In this document: piece after piece, positions 17,695 through 26,665 of the stretch | Layout: every line of letters begins with the position of its first letter | How positions within the stretch are numbered: position 1 is the stretch's first letter | Assembly (NCBI RefSeq): GCF_014230355.1 | Contig: NZ_JACLAX010000006.1 | Location: 148,450-212,449, forward strand | Direction of reading: 5' to 3' | DNA: 64,000 nucleotides | Source: Novosphingobium piscinae | GTDB taxonomy: Bacteria; Pseudomonadota; Alphaproteobacteria; Sphingomonadales; Sphingomonadaceae | Position numbers and translations under genes: made by a program | The notes under the pieces: generated by a model | Databases searched by the model: none | The model's input: the letters and a program-made list of their open reading frames with translations, nothing else | Told to the model about the DNA's origin: nothing

Positions 17695-17864
17695 GGCCCG
17701 GCTCTAGGCGAGCCGCGCGCAGGAGGGAAGGGTGGCGACGCCGTCCGCAGCGACCGGACCTGCCCCAAGGGACAGGGTCATCGGCCGCTACGGCATGCCG
17801 AGCAGTCTGCCAGATCCTTCAAGCACTTGGCCTGGACATGGGGCGGTGCCGGCTCGCGCAAACA

Positions 17865-17882
17865 CGTAAGCGGGTGCTTACG
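17865..17882. repeat. Short hairpin before the small membrane protein gene
   Basis: CGTAAGC GGGT GCTTACG, a perfect 7-base stem with a 4-base loop, 32 bases before ATG 17915. It may mark the 5' untranslated region. It has no T-run, so it is not an intrinsic terminator. Confidence 0.35.
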
Positions 17883-17914
17883 GCATCGGCATATCGCCGT
17901 GGCAATATGGCGTA

Positions 17915-18313
17915 ATGCGAGATGATGCCCCTGCCTTGCCCACCCTTGCGGCTGCGCCTGGCGTGCCCCGCCGGCGCCAGCGCGCTGTGGCGGCGCACGC
18001 GGTGCTGGTGCTGGCGACCCTGCTGGTCTGTCTGCTCATGCCGCGCCGCGATGGCGGGCTGCTGCTGGTGCCGCTCGGCCAGGCCCCGACCGGAACGCTG
18101 GCGCGGCTCGATGATCTGGGCGGTCTGGCGCTGCTCGGACCGGGGCCCTGGCAGGGCACCTTCCTGGCGCGCACCGCGGGCGAACCGGGCCTGACCCGTC
18201 TGCTGGCGGCCGGGATCCTCCCGCTCGCCGTTCCCCAAGCCCTATGCACTGCGCCCGCGCCGGCCCGTCGCGCGCCCGCCCGACCCCTTTCTCCCCGAGG
18301 TTTCCATGGATGA
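17915..18313 (+). CDS. Small membrane protein of unknown function
   Basis: 132 residues. N-terminal charged PRRRQRAVAAH, one membrane helix at about 27-42 (AVLVLATLLVCLLM), then GGLLLVPLGQAP and two loosely repeated strand-like segments (LDDLGGLALLGPGPW and LTRLLAAGILPLAVP). I recall similar small proteins next to chemoreceptors in sphingomonads but cannot name a domain. Its stop overlaps the ATG of the chemoreceptor gene by 8 bases, a strong sign that the two are co-translated. Alternative: unrelated coding in a leader; the matched frame and overlap make that less likely. Confidence 0.6.
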   Translation: MRDDAPALPTLAAAPGVPRRRQRAVAAHAVLVLATLLVCLLMPRRDGGLLLVPLGQAPTGTLARLDDLGGLALLGPGPWQGTFLARTAGEPGLTRLLAAGILPLAVPQALCTAPAPARRAPARPLSPRGFHG

Positions 18314-19829
18314 ACTGATTACCCTGCGTCGCAACGGGGTACGCGTTGCCGCTTATGTCTGTTGGCTGGTCACGGCCATTGTCTTTGGCGGCAGCCTGTT
18401 TGCCGAGAGCGGCTATCTCCCGCCGCTGCTTGCTGCGGCGCTGGCGATCTATCCCTCGCTGGCCGCTGCGCGCGGCGAGGCCGATGGCGCCACCCGCATG
18501 GCGCTGGGCGCGACGCTCCCGCTCTACAGCGGTCTGCTGCTCTACCAGTGGGAAGGCGCGAGCTGGCAGGTCGACCTGCACATGACCTTTTACGCGATGA
18601 TCGCGGTCCTCGCGATCCTGGCCGACTGGCGGCCGATCATCGTCGCCGCGGGCACCACGGCGGTCCACCACCTGCTGCTCAACTTCGTCGCGCCGGAGCT
18701 GGTGTTCGGCACCAGCGACCTGGGCCGGGTGGTGCTGCATGCGGTGATCGTCGTCGCCGAAACCGCCGCGCTGGTCGTCCTGGCTGTCCGGCTTGAGCGG
18801 ATGGTGCAGGATCAGGCTGCCGCGGCCGAGGCCAAGGCGGCGATCGAGCGCGAGGCCGAGCGCCACCGCATCGAGCGCGACCACGAGCAGGACCAGGTGG
18901 TCGAAGCGATCGCCGCGGGGCTCAAGGCGCTGGCCGCCGGCGATCTGCGCGCGCAGATCCGCCACCGCTTCCCGCCGGCCTTCGAGGCGCTGCGGGTTGA
19001 CTTCAACGCCGCGATGCAGGGGCTCAACGCGCTGGTTGGCAGCGCGGTCGAGGCGTCCACCCAGATCCAGAACGGCGCCACCGAGATCCGCTCGGCCGCC
19101 GACGATCTGGCCACCCGGACCGAGGCGCAGGCGGCGTCGGTCGACCGCACCACCCAGACCATCGCCGCACTGGTGGCCTCGGTGCGCGACACCGCGGCGC
19201 GCGCCGACGCTGCCCGGCAGAGCCTGGGCGAATCGCAGCAGCGCGCGACCGAAGGACACGAGGTGGTGGTGCGTGCGGTCTCGACCATGGGGCTGATCGA
19301 ACAGTCCGCCGGCGAGATCGGCCAGATCGTCAGCCTGATCGACGGGATCGCCTTCCAGACCAACCTGCTGGCGCTCAACGCCGGGGTCGAGGCGGCGCGG
19401 GCCGGCGAGAGCGGGAAGGGTTTCGCCGTGGTGGCCAACGAGGTGCGCGCGCTGGCCCAGCGCAGCGCCGATGCCGCGCAGGACATCAAGCGCCTGATCG
19501 AGGCCTCGAACGCCCATGTCTCGGAAGGGGTCCAGCTGGTCACCCGCACCGGCGGAGTGCTCGAGACCATGCTCGAGGAGGTGTCGCGCATCACCACGGT
19601 GGTCGGCGAGATCACCGAGCGGGTGAAGCAGAACGCCGGCGAGCTCGACGGGGTCAACGACGCGTTCCGCGGGATTGACCGGACGACCCAGCAGAACGCC
19701 GCGATGGTCGAGGAGAGCAACGCCGCGCTGCGCTCGCTCGCCAACGAGGCCAACGCCCTGATGGCCGCGATCGCGCACTTCAAGCGCGATCAGAGCGCCG
19801 CTCCGCTGCGGCTGGCGGCTGCCGCCTGA
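18306..19829 (+). CDS. Methyl-accepting chemotaxis protein, multi-helix membrane sensor
   Basis: 507 residues. The first 170 residues form about six hydrophobic helices with almost no periplasmic domain (compare two-helix receptors), so ligand sensing is not through a large periplasmic fold. A HAMP-like linker follows (LKALAAGDLRAQIRHRFP). The cytoplasmic signalling hairpin tip is at about 345-390: IAFQTNLLALNAGVEAARAGE..GFAVVANEVRALAQRS. Methylation helices carry multiple Glu/Gln pairs. No cheA/cheW genes are in the window, so the partner kinase lies elsewhere. Co-translation with the small membrane protein upstream is suggested by overlap. Confidence 0.92.
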   Translation: MDELITLRRNGVRVAAYVCWLVTAIVFGGSLFAESGYLPPLLAAALAIYPSLAAARGEADGATRMALGATLPLYSGLLLYQWEGASWQVDLHMTFYAMIAVLAILADWRPIIVAAGTTAVHHLLLNFVAPELVFGTSDLGRVVLHAVIVVAETAALVVLAVRLERMVQDQAAAAEAKAAIEREAERHRIERDHEQDQVVEAIAAGLKALAAGDLRAQIRHRFPPAFEALRVDFNAAMQGLNALVGSAVEASTQIQNGATEIRSAADDLATRTEAQAASVDRTTQTIAALVASVRDTAARADAARQSLGESQQRATEGHEVVVRAVSTMGLIEQSAGEIGQIVSLIDGIAFQTNLLALNAGVEAARAGESGKGFAVVANEVRALAQRSADAAQDIKRLIEASNAHVSEGVQLVTRTGGVLETMLEEVSRITTVVGEITERVKQNAGELDGVNDAFRGIDRTTQQNAAMVEESNAALRSLANEANALMAAIAHFKRDQSAAPLRLAAAA

Positions 19830-19837
19830 CGCGACGG

Positions 19838-19876
19838 GCCGCGGGGCCCCGGCGCTGTGGCCGGGGGTCCCGCGGC
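19838..19876. terminator. Shared hairpin terminator between MCP and dnaA
   Basis: 16-base stem with one mismatch (GCCGCGGGGCCCCGGC .. GCCGGGGGTCCCGCGGC), loop GCTGTG. It lies 8 bases after the MCP stop and directly before the convergent dnaA end, so it can serve both transcripts. No T-run is present. Confidence 0.7.
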
Positions 19877-21355
19877 TCAGTCCTCGAGCTGGCGCAGCAG
19901 GGTGCGCACGTCGCCGTCCATGTCGGCGTCGCGCGTACGCAGATCCTCGATCAGCCGGACCGCGTGGATCACCGTCGAGTGATCGCGCCCGCCGAACTTG
20001 CGCCCGATCTCCGGATAACTGCGCGGAGTGAGCACCTTGGCGAGATACATTGCCACCTGCCGCGGGCGCACCACCGCGCGGGCGCGGCGCTTGCTGGCCA
20101 TCTCGGTGCGGTCGACCCGGTAGAACTGGCAGACAGTGCGCTGGATCTCGTCGATCGTGATGCGCCGGCGGTTGGCCGAGAGGATGTCGGTCAGCTGCTC
20201 TTCGGCCAGCTGCAGGCTGACGCTCTGCCCGGTCAGCTGGGCATAGGCGATCAGCTTGTTCAGCCCACCCACCAGCTCGCGCACGTTGCGGTTGATCGTG
20301 CGGGCGAGGAACTCGATCACGTCGTCCGGCACGGCGGTGGGCGCGAAGCGGGCCAGCCGGTGCTCCAGGATCTTGCGGCGCAGCTCGATGTCGGCGGGCT
20401 GGATATCGGCCACCAAGCCCATCGACAGCCGCGACAGCAACCGCTGCTCGACCCCGTCGAGCGCCTGGGGCGCGCGATCAGCCGCGAAGACCAGCCGCTT
20501 GCCCTCGTTGAGCAGCGCGTCGATCGTGTAGAGCAGCTCCTCCTGGGCGCTGGCCTTGCCGATGATGAACTGGATGTCGTCGACCATCAGCAGGTCGAAG
20601 CCGCGCAGCCGCGACTTGAACTCGATCATCTGGTTCTGGCGCAGCGCCTGGACAAATTCGACCATGAAGCGCTCAGCCGAGCAGTAGAAGATCCGCCCGC
20701 GCGGATGGGCCTGCAGGAAGGCATGGCCGATCGCGTGGAGCAGGTGAGTCTTGCCCTGGCCGGTGGCGGCCTTGAGATAGAGCGGCGAGAACTGCGGCTT
20801 TTCCGCGGCCGCCATGCGCTGTGCGGCGTTGCAGGCCAGGACATTGGCCGAACCCGTGACAAAGCTCGCGAAGGTCAGCGACGGGTCGAGCCCGACCGCG
20901 GGCTGGCCCAGCACGCTGAACTCGCCCGAGGACAGCTCGTTGCCCCCGAGGTTAAGCGGGGCGGGCTGCGGAATCGGTCCGCTCGGCGCCCCGTCGTTGG
21001 CCGGGCGGCGGCTGGCTCCGGCAAGCCGCAGATCGGCCGATTGGCGGCGCGAGGGATGCACCGAGATGCGCACGTGACGCACTTCGGAGCGCGCAATCTT
21101 CCATGCCAGGCTGAGCCGGTCAGCAAAGCGGTCGGCCACCCAGTTGGCCGAGAATTCGGTGGGAAGGAAAAGATCGAGCGTGCCGGTTTCCTTGCAGAAG
21201 CTGCCCAGCTGGATCGGCTTGATCCACTGGCTGTGCAGCTGCTGGCCCAGATCCTTGCGCAGCCCCTGGCTGATGTCGGACCAGTCTGCGGCAAGGTCGA
21301 GGGCTTCCTGATCTTCCATCATGCGTACTTCGTTTGCCTTGCCCTTATGCGACAT
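19877..21355 (-). CDS. dnaA: Chromosomal replication initiator DnaA
   Basis: 492 residues. N-terminal domain with DLGQQLHSQWIKPIQL; flexible region about 100-155; AAA+ core with a Walker A of the form ATGQGKTHLL near residues 197-205 and Walker B LLMVDDIQF; sensor and R-finger region GVEQRLLSRLSMGL; C-terminal helix-turn-helix with RPRQVAMYLAKVLT and GRKFGGRDHSTVIHAVR, which binds DnaA boxes. ATG 21355 is chosen because GGGAGG lies 6 bases upstream; alternative ATGs are 21373 and 21322. Note the Walker A lacks the usual YGGVG start but keeps GKT. The neighbour upstream is rpsT in the usual alphaproteobacterial order. Confidence 0.95.
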   Translation of the reverse strand: MSHKGKANEVRMMEDQEALDLAADWSDISQGLRKDLGQQLHSQWIKPIQLGSFCKETGTLDLFLPTEFSANWVADRFADRLSLAWKIARSEVRHVRISVHPSRRQSADLRLAGASRRPANDGAPSGPIPQPAPLNLGGNELSSGEFSVLGQPAVGLDPSLTFASFVTGSANVLACNAAQRMAAAEKPQFSPLYLKAATGQGKTHLLHAIGHAFLQAHPRGRIFYCSAERFMVEFVQALRQNQMIEFKSRLRGFDLLMVDDIQFIIGKASAQEELLYTIDALLNEGKRLVFAADRAPQALDGVEQRLLSRLSMGLVADIQPADIELRRKILEHRLARFAPTAVPDDVIEFLARTINRNVRELVGGLNKLIAYAQLTGQSVSLQLAEEQLTDILSANRRRITIDEIQRTVCQFYRVDRTEMASKRRARAVVRPRQVAMYLAKVLTPRSYPEIGRKFGGRDHSTVIHAVRLIEDLRTRDADMDGDVRTLLRQLED

Positions 21356-21929
21356 GCCGAGCCTCCCGGACATGTGCGCGCCAGCAAAGGACCGATGTTG
21401 TAGATTGTTTCGTCGACCTGACCTTCACCTGCACACCCCCCTTTCCCCCGGCGCCCAGCCGGAACCCGTCCATCCCACGCTGACCGCGATCGCCCCCGAT
21501 CCCGGCCCGTTCCGGACACAGACAACCCCCCTGCCGGAAAGCGCTGGCTTCCCGAACAGAATTGCCGAATCTGACCCGTGATACGCCAAAGACACCCCCG
21601 GCGCGGGATCGATTTATGGGCCGGTTTGAGGCGAGAGCAAGCGCTTCCCTGCAAAAAAAATGAAATAAATGGCATTGACTCGGGCGGACCGCCGGAATTC
21701 CGAGCGATCGAGACAAGCTACTGAAAAGTATCAATTTTCTGTTCCGGTAGGAACCGAATCGCGCTAAACCTTTGGTTTACGGGGCAAAGCCTTCGGCCGC
21801 CGCGGCGCCTGCGCCGTTAACCACGAAAAAGGCCGGGGGTACTACCCCCGGCCTTGTTCTGTTTTCGTGCTGCTGGCGCAGGTTTCCCGACCGGGGCCGC
21901 GGCGAATCACCGCGGCGACCGGCGGCCAG
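21356..21929. other. dnaA-rpsT intergenic region
   Basis: About 575 bases with lower GC than its surroundings, including an A/T-rich stretch (21650-21680). I looked for DnaA boxes (TTATCCACA-like) and found none, so it is not called as an origin. Three GANTC methylation sites (21567, 21677, 21756) are present. A minus-strand promoter-like pair is TTGCTC (21635-21640, complement) and ATAAAT (21612-21617, complement), 17 bases apart, placed about 260 bases before dnaA. The rpsT terminator is inside at 21829-21855. Confidence 0.5.
21829..21855 (-). terminator. Intrinsic terminator of rpsT
   Basis: A 13-base perfect stem AAGGCCGGGGGTA / TACCCCCGGCCTT with a one-base centre; on the minus strand it is followed by a TTTTT run (21826-21830). 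Placed 75 bases downstream of the rpsT stop. Confidence 0.85.
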
Positions 21930-22190
21930 TCAGAGGCCCGAGACGGCCTTGGTCAGGCGCGAGAGCTTGCGCGAGGCGGTGTTCTTGTGGAGCACGCCGC
22001 GGGCGACGCCGCGGGCCAGTTCGGGCTGGGCCGCCTTGAGGGCCTCGGCCGCTGCCGACTTGTCGCCACCGGCGATCGCCGATTCGACCTTCTTCACGAA
22101 GGTGCGGATGCGGCTCAGACGGGCACCGTTGATTTCGGCGCGCCGTTCGTTGCGGCGGATGCGCTTGCGGGCTTGCGGCGTATTGGCCAT
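21930..22190 (-). CDS. rpsT: 30S ribosomal protein S20
   Basis: 86 residues, normal length. Begins [21 protein letters not shown] and ends [19 protein letters not shown], a basic all-helical protein that contacts 16S rRNA. ATG 22190 rather than an earlier in-frame start at 22238, which would add an acidic leader unlike S20. Transcribed towards dnaA and closed by an intrinsic terminator. Confidence 0.97.
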   Translation of the reverse strand: MANTPQARKRIRRNERRAEINGARLSRIRTFVKKVESAIAGGDKSAAAEALKAAQPELARGVARGVLHKNTASRKLSRLTKAVSGL

Positions 22191-22336
22191 GTCTGTCCTT
22201 CGTTCGGCCCTGGCGGCCTTGTCCTGAATTGCGTGCAAAAGCGCGGGAGTCGACCGAAGCCGCCCCGCGGGAAGCGCGGCCCTTACCCTCGCCCCGGCGA
22301 ATCGTCAACGGCTGTTTGCGGCGGCGCTGGTGGCCG

Positions 22337-23152
22337 CTAGCGCTGGCAGCGCGCGCAGAACCAAGTGCTGCGACCGCCCTGCGCGATGCGCCGCAACGGC
22401 GCGCTGCAGGACCGGCAGGGCTGGCCCTCGCGGTCGTAGACGTCGAAGGCCTTGGCGAAGTAGCCGAGCTGCCCGTCGGGCTGGGCATAGTCGCGCAGCG
22501 TGCTGCCACCCGCGGCGATTGCCTCGGTCAGCACCGCCCGGATCGCCGGGACCAGCCGCTCCAGCGCCGCACGCGAGACGCGGCCGGCCGCTTTCTCGGG
22601 ATGGATGCGCGCGCGGTAGAGCGCCTCGCAGACATAGATGTTGCCCAGCCCGGCAACCACGCGCTGATCCAGCAGCATCAGCTTGATCGCGGCGATCCGC
22701 CCGGCCAGCGCCTTGGCCAGGTGCGCCGCGGTCAGCCCGTCCGACAGCGGTTCCGGACCCATCGCCGCGAAGGGCGGCCAGAGCGCGAGCCCGCCGGTGT
22801 CCACCAGGTCGACCGAGCCGAAGCGCCGCGGATCGCACAGCGACAGACGGTGCCCGGCGCTGGTCTCGAGCACCAGGTGGTCGTGCTTGCCGATTGTCTC
22901 GGGCTCGATCCGCCAGCGCCCCGACATGCCGAGGTGGAACACCATGGTCTGGGCCCGGTCGGTATGGACCAGCCCGTATTTGGCGCGGCGGTCGAGCCCG
23001 GTCACCCGCGCGCCGGTCAGCACCTGGACCAGGCCCGGCGGGAAGGGCCGGCGCAGGTCGGCGCGGTGCGTGGTGACGCGGCTCAGCGTCGCTCCCTCGA
23101 GGAAGCGGGCGAGGCCGCGCACGGTCGTCTCGACTTCGGGCAATTCGGGCAT
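22337..23152 (-). CDS. mutM: Formamidopyrimidine-DNA glycosylase
   Basis: 271 residues. The N-terminus MPELPEVETT provides the catalytic Pro2 and Glu3; RRAKYG carries the active-site Lys; the C-terminal zinc finger CRSC..CARC with STWFCARCQR closes it. It excises 8-oxoguanine and formamidopyrimidines. It lies divergently from ubiE with a 54-base gap, as in other alphaproteobacterial dnaA neighbourhoods. Confidence 0.96.
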   Translation of the reverse strand: MPELPEVETTVRGLARFLEGATLSRVTTHRADLRRPFPPGLVQVLTGARVTGLDRRAKYGLVHTDRAQTMVFHLGMSGRWRIEPETIGKHDHLVLETSAGHRLSLCDPRRFGSVDLVDTGGLALWPPFAAMGPEPLSDGLTAAHLAKALAGRIAAIKLMLLDQRVVAGLGNIYVCEALYRARIHPEKAAGRVSRAALERLVPAIRAVLTEAIAAGGSTLRDYAQPDGQLGYFAKAFDVYDREGQPCRSCSAPLRRIAQGGRSTWFCARCQR

Positions 23153-23206
23153 GTCCCAGCGCTATCAGCCTTTCCGCTCCGCGCAAACTCTCCTAAGGGC
23201 ACGGGG

Positions 23207-23968
23207 ATGAGCGAACAGGCACAGCCCCCCGCGGCAGACACCGATCCGGTCTCCTTCGGTTATGAGGAGGTCACGCCCGAGGAGAAGACCCGCCGGGTCG
23301 GCGCGGTGTTCTCCAACGTGGCCCGCAAGTACGACATCATGAACGACGCGATGAGCGTCGGCATGCACCGGCTGTGGAAGGATCGGTTCGTGCGCCGGGT
23401 CAAGCCGCGCCCGGGCGAGCAGATCCTCGACATGGCGGGCGGCACCGGCGACATCGCCTTCCGCATGGCGGCGCTGGGCGCCAGCGTGACCGTTTCGGAC
23501 ATCAACCAGGACATGCTCGACGTCGGGATCGAGCGGGCGCTGCAGCGCGGGATCGATGGGCTGGTCTGGTCCTGCCAGAACGCCGAGTCGCTGAGCTTCG
23601 GCGACCGTTTTTTCGACGGCTACACGATCGCCTTCGGGATCCGCAATGTCACCCGGATCGATCGGGCCCTGGCCGAGGCCTATCGGGTGCTCAAGCACGG
23701 TGGACGGTTCTATTGCCTCGAGTTCTCGACCACCGAATGGCCGGGCTTCAAGGAGCTGTACGACGTCTATTCGCACCGGCTGGTGCCGCGGCTCGGCCAG
23801 GCGATCGCCGGGGACGCTGACAGCTACCGCTATCTGATCGAATCGATCCGGCGCTTCCCGACCATGCCCGCCTTCGAGGCGATGATCCGCGAGGCGGGCT
23901 TCGTGCGCACCCGGGTCGAGCCGATCCTGGGCGGGGCCGTGGCGATCCACTCGGGGTGGAAGGTCTGA
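23207..23968 (+). CDS. ubiE: Demethylmenaquinone/ubiquinone methyltransferase UbiE
   Basis: 253 residues. SAM motif I is ILDMAGGTGDIAFRMA; UbiE signature YDIMNDAMSVGMHRLWKDRFV at the N-terminal side, and FGIRNVTRIDRALAEAYRVLKHGGRFYCLEFS. C-methylates the quinone ring in ubiquinone (and menaquinone) synthesis. It precedes ubiB by 4 bases, so these two quinone genes form one unit; a second quinone gene, ubiG, is at 48091. Confidence 0.96.
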   Translation: MSEQAQPPAADTDPVSFGYEEVTPEEKTRRVGAVFSNVARKYDIMNDAMSVGMHRLWKDRFVRRVKPRPGEQILDMAGGTGDIAFRMAALGASVTVSDINQDMLDVGIERALQRGIDGLVWSCQNAESLSFGDRFFDGYTIAFGIRNVTRIDRALAEAYRVLKHGGRFYCLEFSTTEWPGFKELYDVYSHRLVPRLGQAIAGDADSYRYLIESIRRFPTMPAFEAMIREAGFVRTRVEPILGGAVAIHSGWKV

Positions 23969-23972
23969 CAAC

Positions 23973-25541
23973 TTGACCTCTGCCACCACCCATGTCCTGC
24001 GCCTGCTGCGCTGGGGCCGCACGCTCGCCCGTCACGGAGCGCTGCGGATCATCGAGGAGGGCGCCAACACGCCCGCCCCGGTGCGGCGGCTGTGCCGGCT
24101 GGCGCGGTTCGGCACGCTGCAGCCGCGCGAGCCTGACTATTCCGGGGCCTTCCAGGCGATCGGTCCCGCGGCGATCAAGCTTGGCCAGACGCTCGCCACC
24201 CGGCCGGACCTGGTCGGCGAGGAGGCCGTGGCCAACCTGCTGACGCTGCAGGACAGCCTGCCGCCCGTGCCTTTCGCGGCGATCCAGGCCGAGATCGAGG
24301 CAAGCTTCCAGCAGCCGCTGGCGGCGCTGTTCGCCAGCATCGATCCCGATCCGGTGGGTGCCGCCTCGATCGCCCAGGTCCACAAGGCCGTCACCACTGA
24401 AGGCCGCACCGTGGCGGTCAAGGTGCTGCGGCCCGGCATCCGCGAGAAGTTCAGCCGCGACATCGCGACCTACGAATGGGCCGCGGCCCATCTCGAGGCG
24501 CTGGGCGGCGAGGCGAAGCGGCTGCGCCCGCGGCTGGTCATCGCCAACCTCAAGCGCTGGACCGCGCGCGAGCTGGACCTGCGCCGCGAGGCGGCGAGCG
24601 CCTCGGAGCTGGCCGAGGCGATGAGCAGCTTCGCCGGCTACCACGTCCCCGCGATCGACTGGGACCGGACCAATGGCCGGGTGATGACGATCGAGTGGGT
24701 CGACGGCATCAAGATGAGCGATATCGCCGCGCTCAAGGCGGCGGGGCACGATCTGCCGGGCATGGCCAGGCGGCTGGTCATCGCCTTCCTCACCCAGGCG
24801 ATCAGCGCCGGGTTCTTCCATGCCGACATGCACCAGGGCAACCTGTTCGTCCGCCCGGACGGGACCATCGTGGCGATCGACTTCGGCATCATGGGGCGGA
24901 TCGACCGGCAGGCGCGGGTCTGGCTGGCTGAGATCCTCTATGGCCTGACCACCGGCAACTATCGCCGGGTCGCCGAGATCCACTTCGAGGCGCAGTACGT
25001 CCCGAGCTTCCACTCGGTCGACGAGTTCGCCACCGCGCTGCGCGCCGTGGGCGAGCCGATGCGCGGCAAGCCGGTCAGCGAGCTGTCGGTCGGCCAGATG
25101 CTCGACGGGCTCTTCGCGATCACCCGCGATTTCGACATGCAGACCCAGCCGCACCTGCTGCTGCTGCAGAAGACCATGGTGATGGTCGAGGGGCTGGCAA
25201 CCGCGCTCGATCCCGAGATCAACATGTGGGACGTGTCTGCCCCGTTCGTGCGCGGCTGGATCCGCGACGAGCTTGGGCCCGAGGCGGCCGTGGCGGACAA
25301 GCTGCGCGAGGGGGTGCGGACCCTGCTCGGGCTGCCCGATCTGGTCCGCCGGGTCGAGCAGGCCTACCCGGCCAAGGGCGGCGCGCCCGAGCCGCCACCC
25401 CTTCCGGATATTCCCTTGGTCTGGGAGCGGCGTCAACCTGCTGGTAACCATGCGCGCGCTAGCTGGTCCGGATACCTCCTTGCCGGAGGTTTCGGGGGAC
25501 TGGTGACGTGGCTGATCATCGCGCAGGGCTGGGTGGGCTAG
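23973..25541 (+). CDS. ubiB: Ubiquinone biosynthesis atypical kinase UbiB
   Basis: 522 residues, start taken as TTG 23973 after GGAAGG; no nearer ATG. ABC1/ADCK/UbiB fold: the KxGQ motif is in [16 protein letters not shown], then [20 protein letters not shown] (ATP-Lys), [11 protein letters not shown] and [10 protein letters not shown]-terminal helices near the end ([16 protein letters not shown]) anchor it in the inner membrane. It supports assembly or extraction of lipid-bound quinone intermediates. The stop lies inside the start of the next gene, 25508. Confidence 0.95.
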   Translation: MTSATTHVLRLLRWGRTLARHGALRIIEEGANTPAPVRRLCRLARFGTLQPREPDYSGAFQAIGPAAIKLGQTLATRPDLVGEEAVANLLTLQDSLPPVPFAAIQAEIEASFQQPLAALFASIDPDPVGAASIAQVHKAVTTEGRTVAVKVLRPGIREKFSRDIATYEWAAAHLEALGGEAKRLRPRLVIANLKRWTARELDLRREAASASELAEAMSSFAGYHVPAIDWDRTNGRVMTIEWVDGIKMSDIAALKAAGHDLPGMARRLVIAFLTQAISAGFFHADMHQGNLFVRPDGTIVAIDFGIMGRIDRQARVWLAEILYGLTTGNYRRVAEIHFEAQYVPSFHSVDEFATALRAVGEPMRGKPVSELSVGQMLDGLFAITRDFDMQTQPHLLLLQKTMVMVEGLATALDPEINMWDVSAPFVRGWIRDELGPEAAVADKLREGVRTLLGLPDLVRRVEQAYPAKGGAPEPPPLPDIPLVWERRQPAGNHARASWSGYLLAGGFGGLVTWLIIAQGWVG

Positions 25542-26665
25542 CGGCGCCGCGTTACGACCGGTTCGCGCGCTGGCCGCAAGGCCCGGCCCGGGCCGCCCTG
25601 TTCGTCCTCGCCTGCCTGCTGGTGCTGGCCGCCGTGGCGCCGGGCTGCGGCCCGCCGCCGCCGCCGCCGCCACAGACCATGGTGGCCGGACCGCCGGGAA
25701 CGGCCGCAGTGCGCCAGGCCGACGATCAGGATCTCCGGCTCTACCGCAAGATCATCGCCCGGGTGCAACAGGGCGATCCCTACTACCGCGCGGCCGTCGA
25801 AGAGCAGCGCCGCAACGACTATCCGGTCACCCCCGGCTTCACCGTGCGCCTGCCGACCCTGGCACTGATGGGCGCGGCGCTCGGCGCCCGGGGGCTCACC
25901 GTGCTGCGGCTCGGCCTGTTCGCACTGTTGCTATGTGCCGCCTTCCGCCGGCTGGGCGAGGAGCCGGGCGGCACCGCGCGGCGGCCGATGGCGCTGGCGC
26001 TGCTGGTGGCCGGCGTCGCCAGCGGGCTGGGCGCGCGCTATGATGTTCTGCACGAGGTCTGGGCGGCGCAGCTCATGGCGCTGTCATTCGTGCTGCACCG
26101 CCCGGCGCGCGGGCACTGGTGCGGGGCCTGGCTGGCGGCCGCGCTGGCCCTGGCCGTGCGCGAGCTGGTCCTGCCCTATGTCGGGGTGATGGCGCTGTGG
26201 GCGCTGTGGCACCGCCGCCGTCGCGAGGCGCTGGCCTGGGCCGCGCTGGCGCTGGGTTTCCTGGCCCTGCTGGCGCTCCATCTGACGCTGGCCGCCGCTG
26301 AGGTGCGTCCCGGCGATCCGGCCTCGCCCTCGTGGCTGGCGCTCAAGGGGCTCGCCGGCCTGCTCTACAAGGTGAACAATTCCACGTTCCTCGCCCCGTT
26401 CCCGCTGTGGCTGTCGGGGCCCTTCGTCGTGCTCTGCCTGTTCGGCTGGGCCGGCTGGCGCACCGCGCCGGGGCTTTGCGGCTTCCTCCTGACGCTCGGC
26501 TACGCCCTCGGCTTCATGATCGTTGGCCGCGACAACAATTTCTACTGGGGGCTGCTGATCACCCCGCTCCTGTTCATGGGGGCCGCCTTCCTGCCTTTTG
26601 CGCTGCCCTCGCTGTGGCGCGCGGCTGCGCTGGGCACGGCCCGCTCGCGGATCGTCCATGCCTGA
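25508..26665 (+). CDS. Polytopic membrane protein, paralogue 1 (GT-C-like)
   Basis: 385 residues from GTG 25508, overlapping the ubiB stop by 34 bases. About nine membrane helices. After the first helix and a proline run (PPPPPPP) comes an extracytoplasmic loop with ADDQDLRLYRKIIARVQQGD, then YYRAAVEEQRRNDYP and FTVRLPTLA. It is a paralogue of the next gene, sharing LYxxxIARxxxGxxYY...HR/QRRxxYPxxPGFxVRLPTLA and GRDNNFYWG near the C-terminus. An acidic pair in the first loop is what GT-C glycosyltransferases use, so I suggest that fold, but no domain can be claimed. Function unknown. Confidence 0.75.
   Translation: MADHRAGLGGLAAPRYDRFARWPQGPARAALFVLACLLVLAAVAPGCGPPPPPPPQTMVAGPPGTAAVRQADDQDLRLYRKIIARVQQGDPYYRAAVEEQRRNDYPVTPGFTVRLPTLALMGAALGARGLTVLRLGLFALLLCAAFRRLGEEPGGTARRPMALALLVAGVASGLGARYDVLHEVWAAQLMALSFVLHRPARGHWCGAWLAAALALAVRELVLPYVGVMALWALWHRRRREALAWAALALGFLALLALHLTLAAAEVRPGDPASPSWLALKGLAGLLYKVNNSTFLAPFPLWLSGPFVVLCLFGWAGWRTAPGLCGFLLTLGYALGFMIVGRDNNFYWGLLITPLLFMGAAFLPFALPSLWRAAALGTARSRIVHA

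Noticed and set aside
21356..21929. Possible replication origin between rpsT and dnaA
   Set aside because: No DnaA-box-like TTATCCACA sequence found by eye; only an A/T-rich spot and a promoter.
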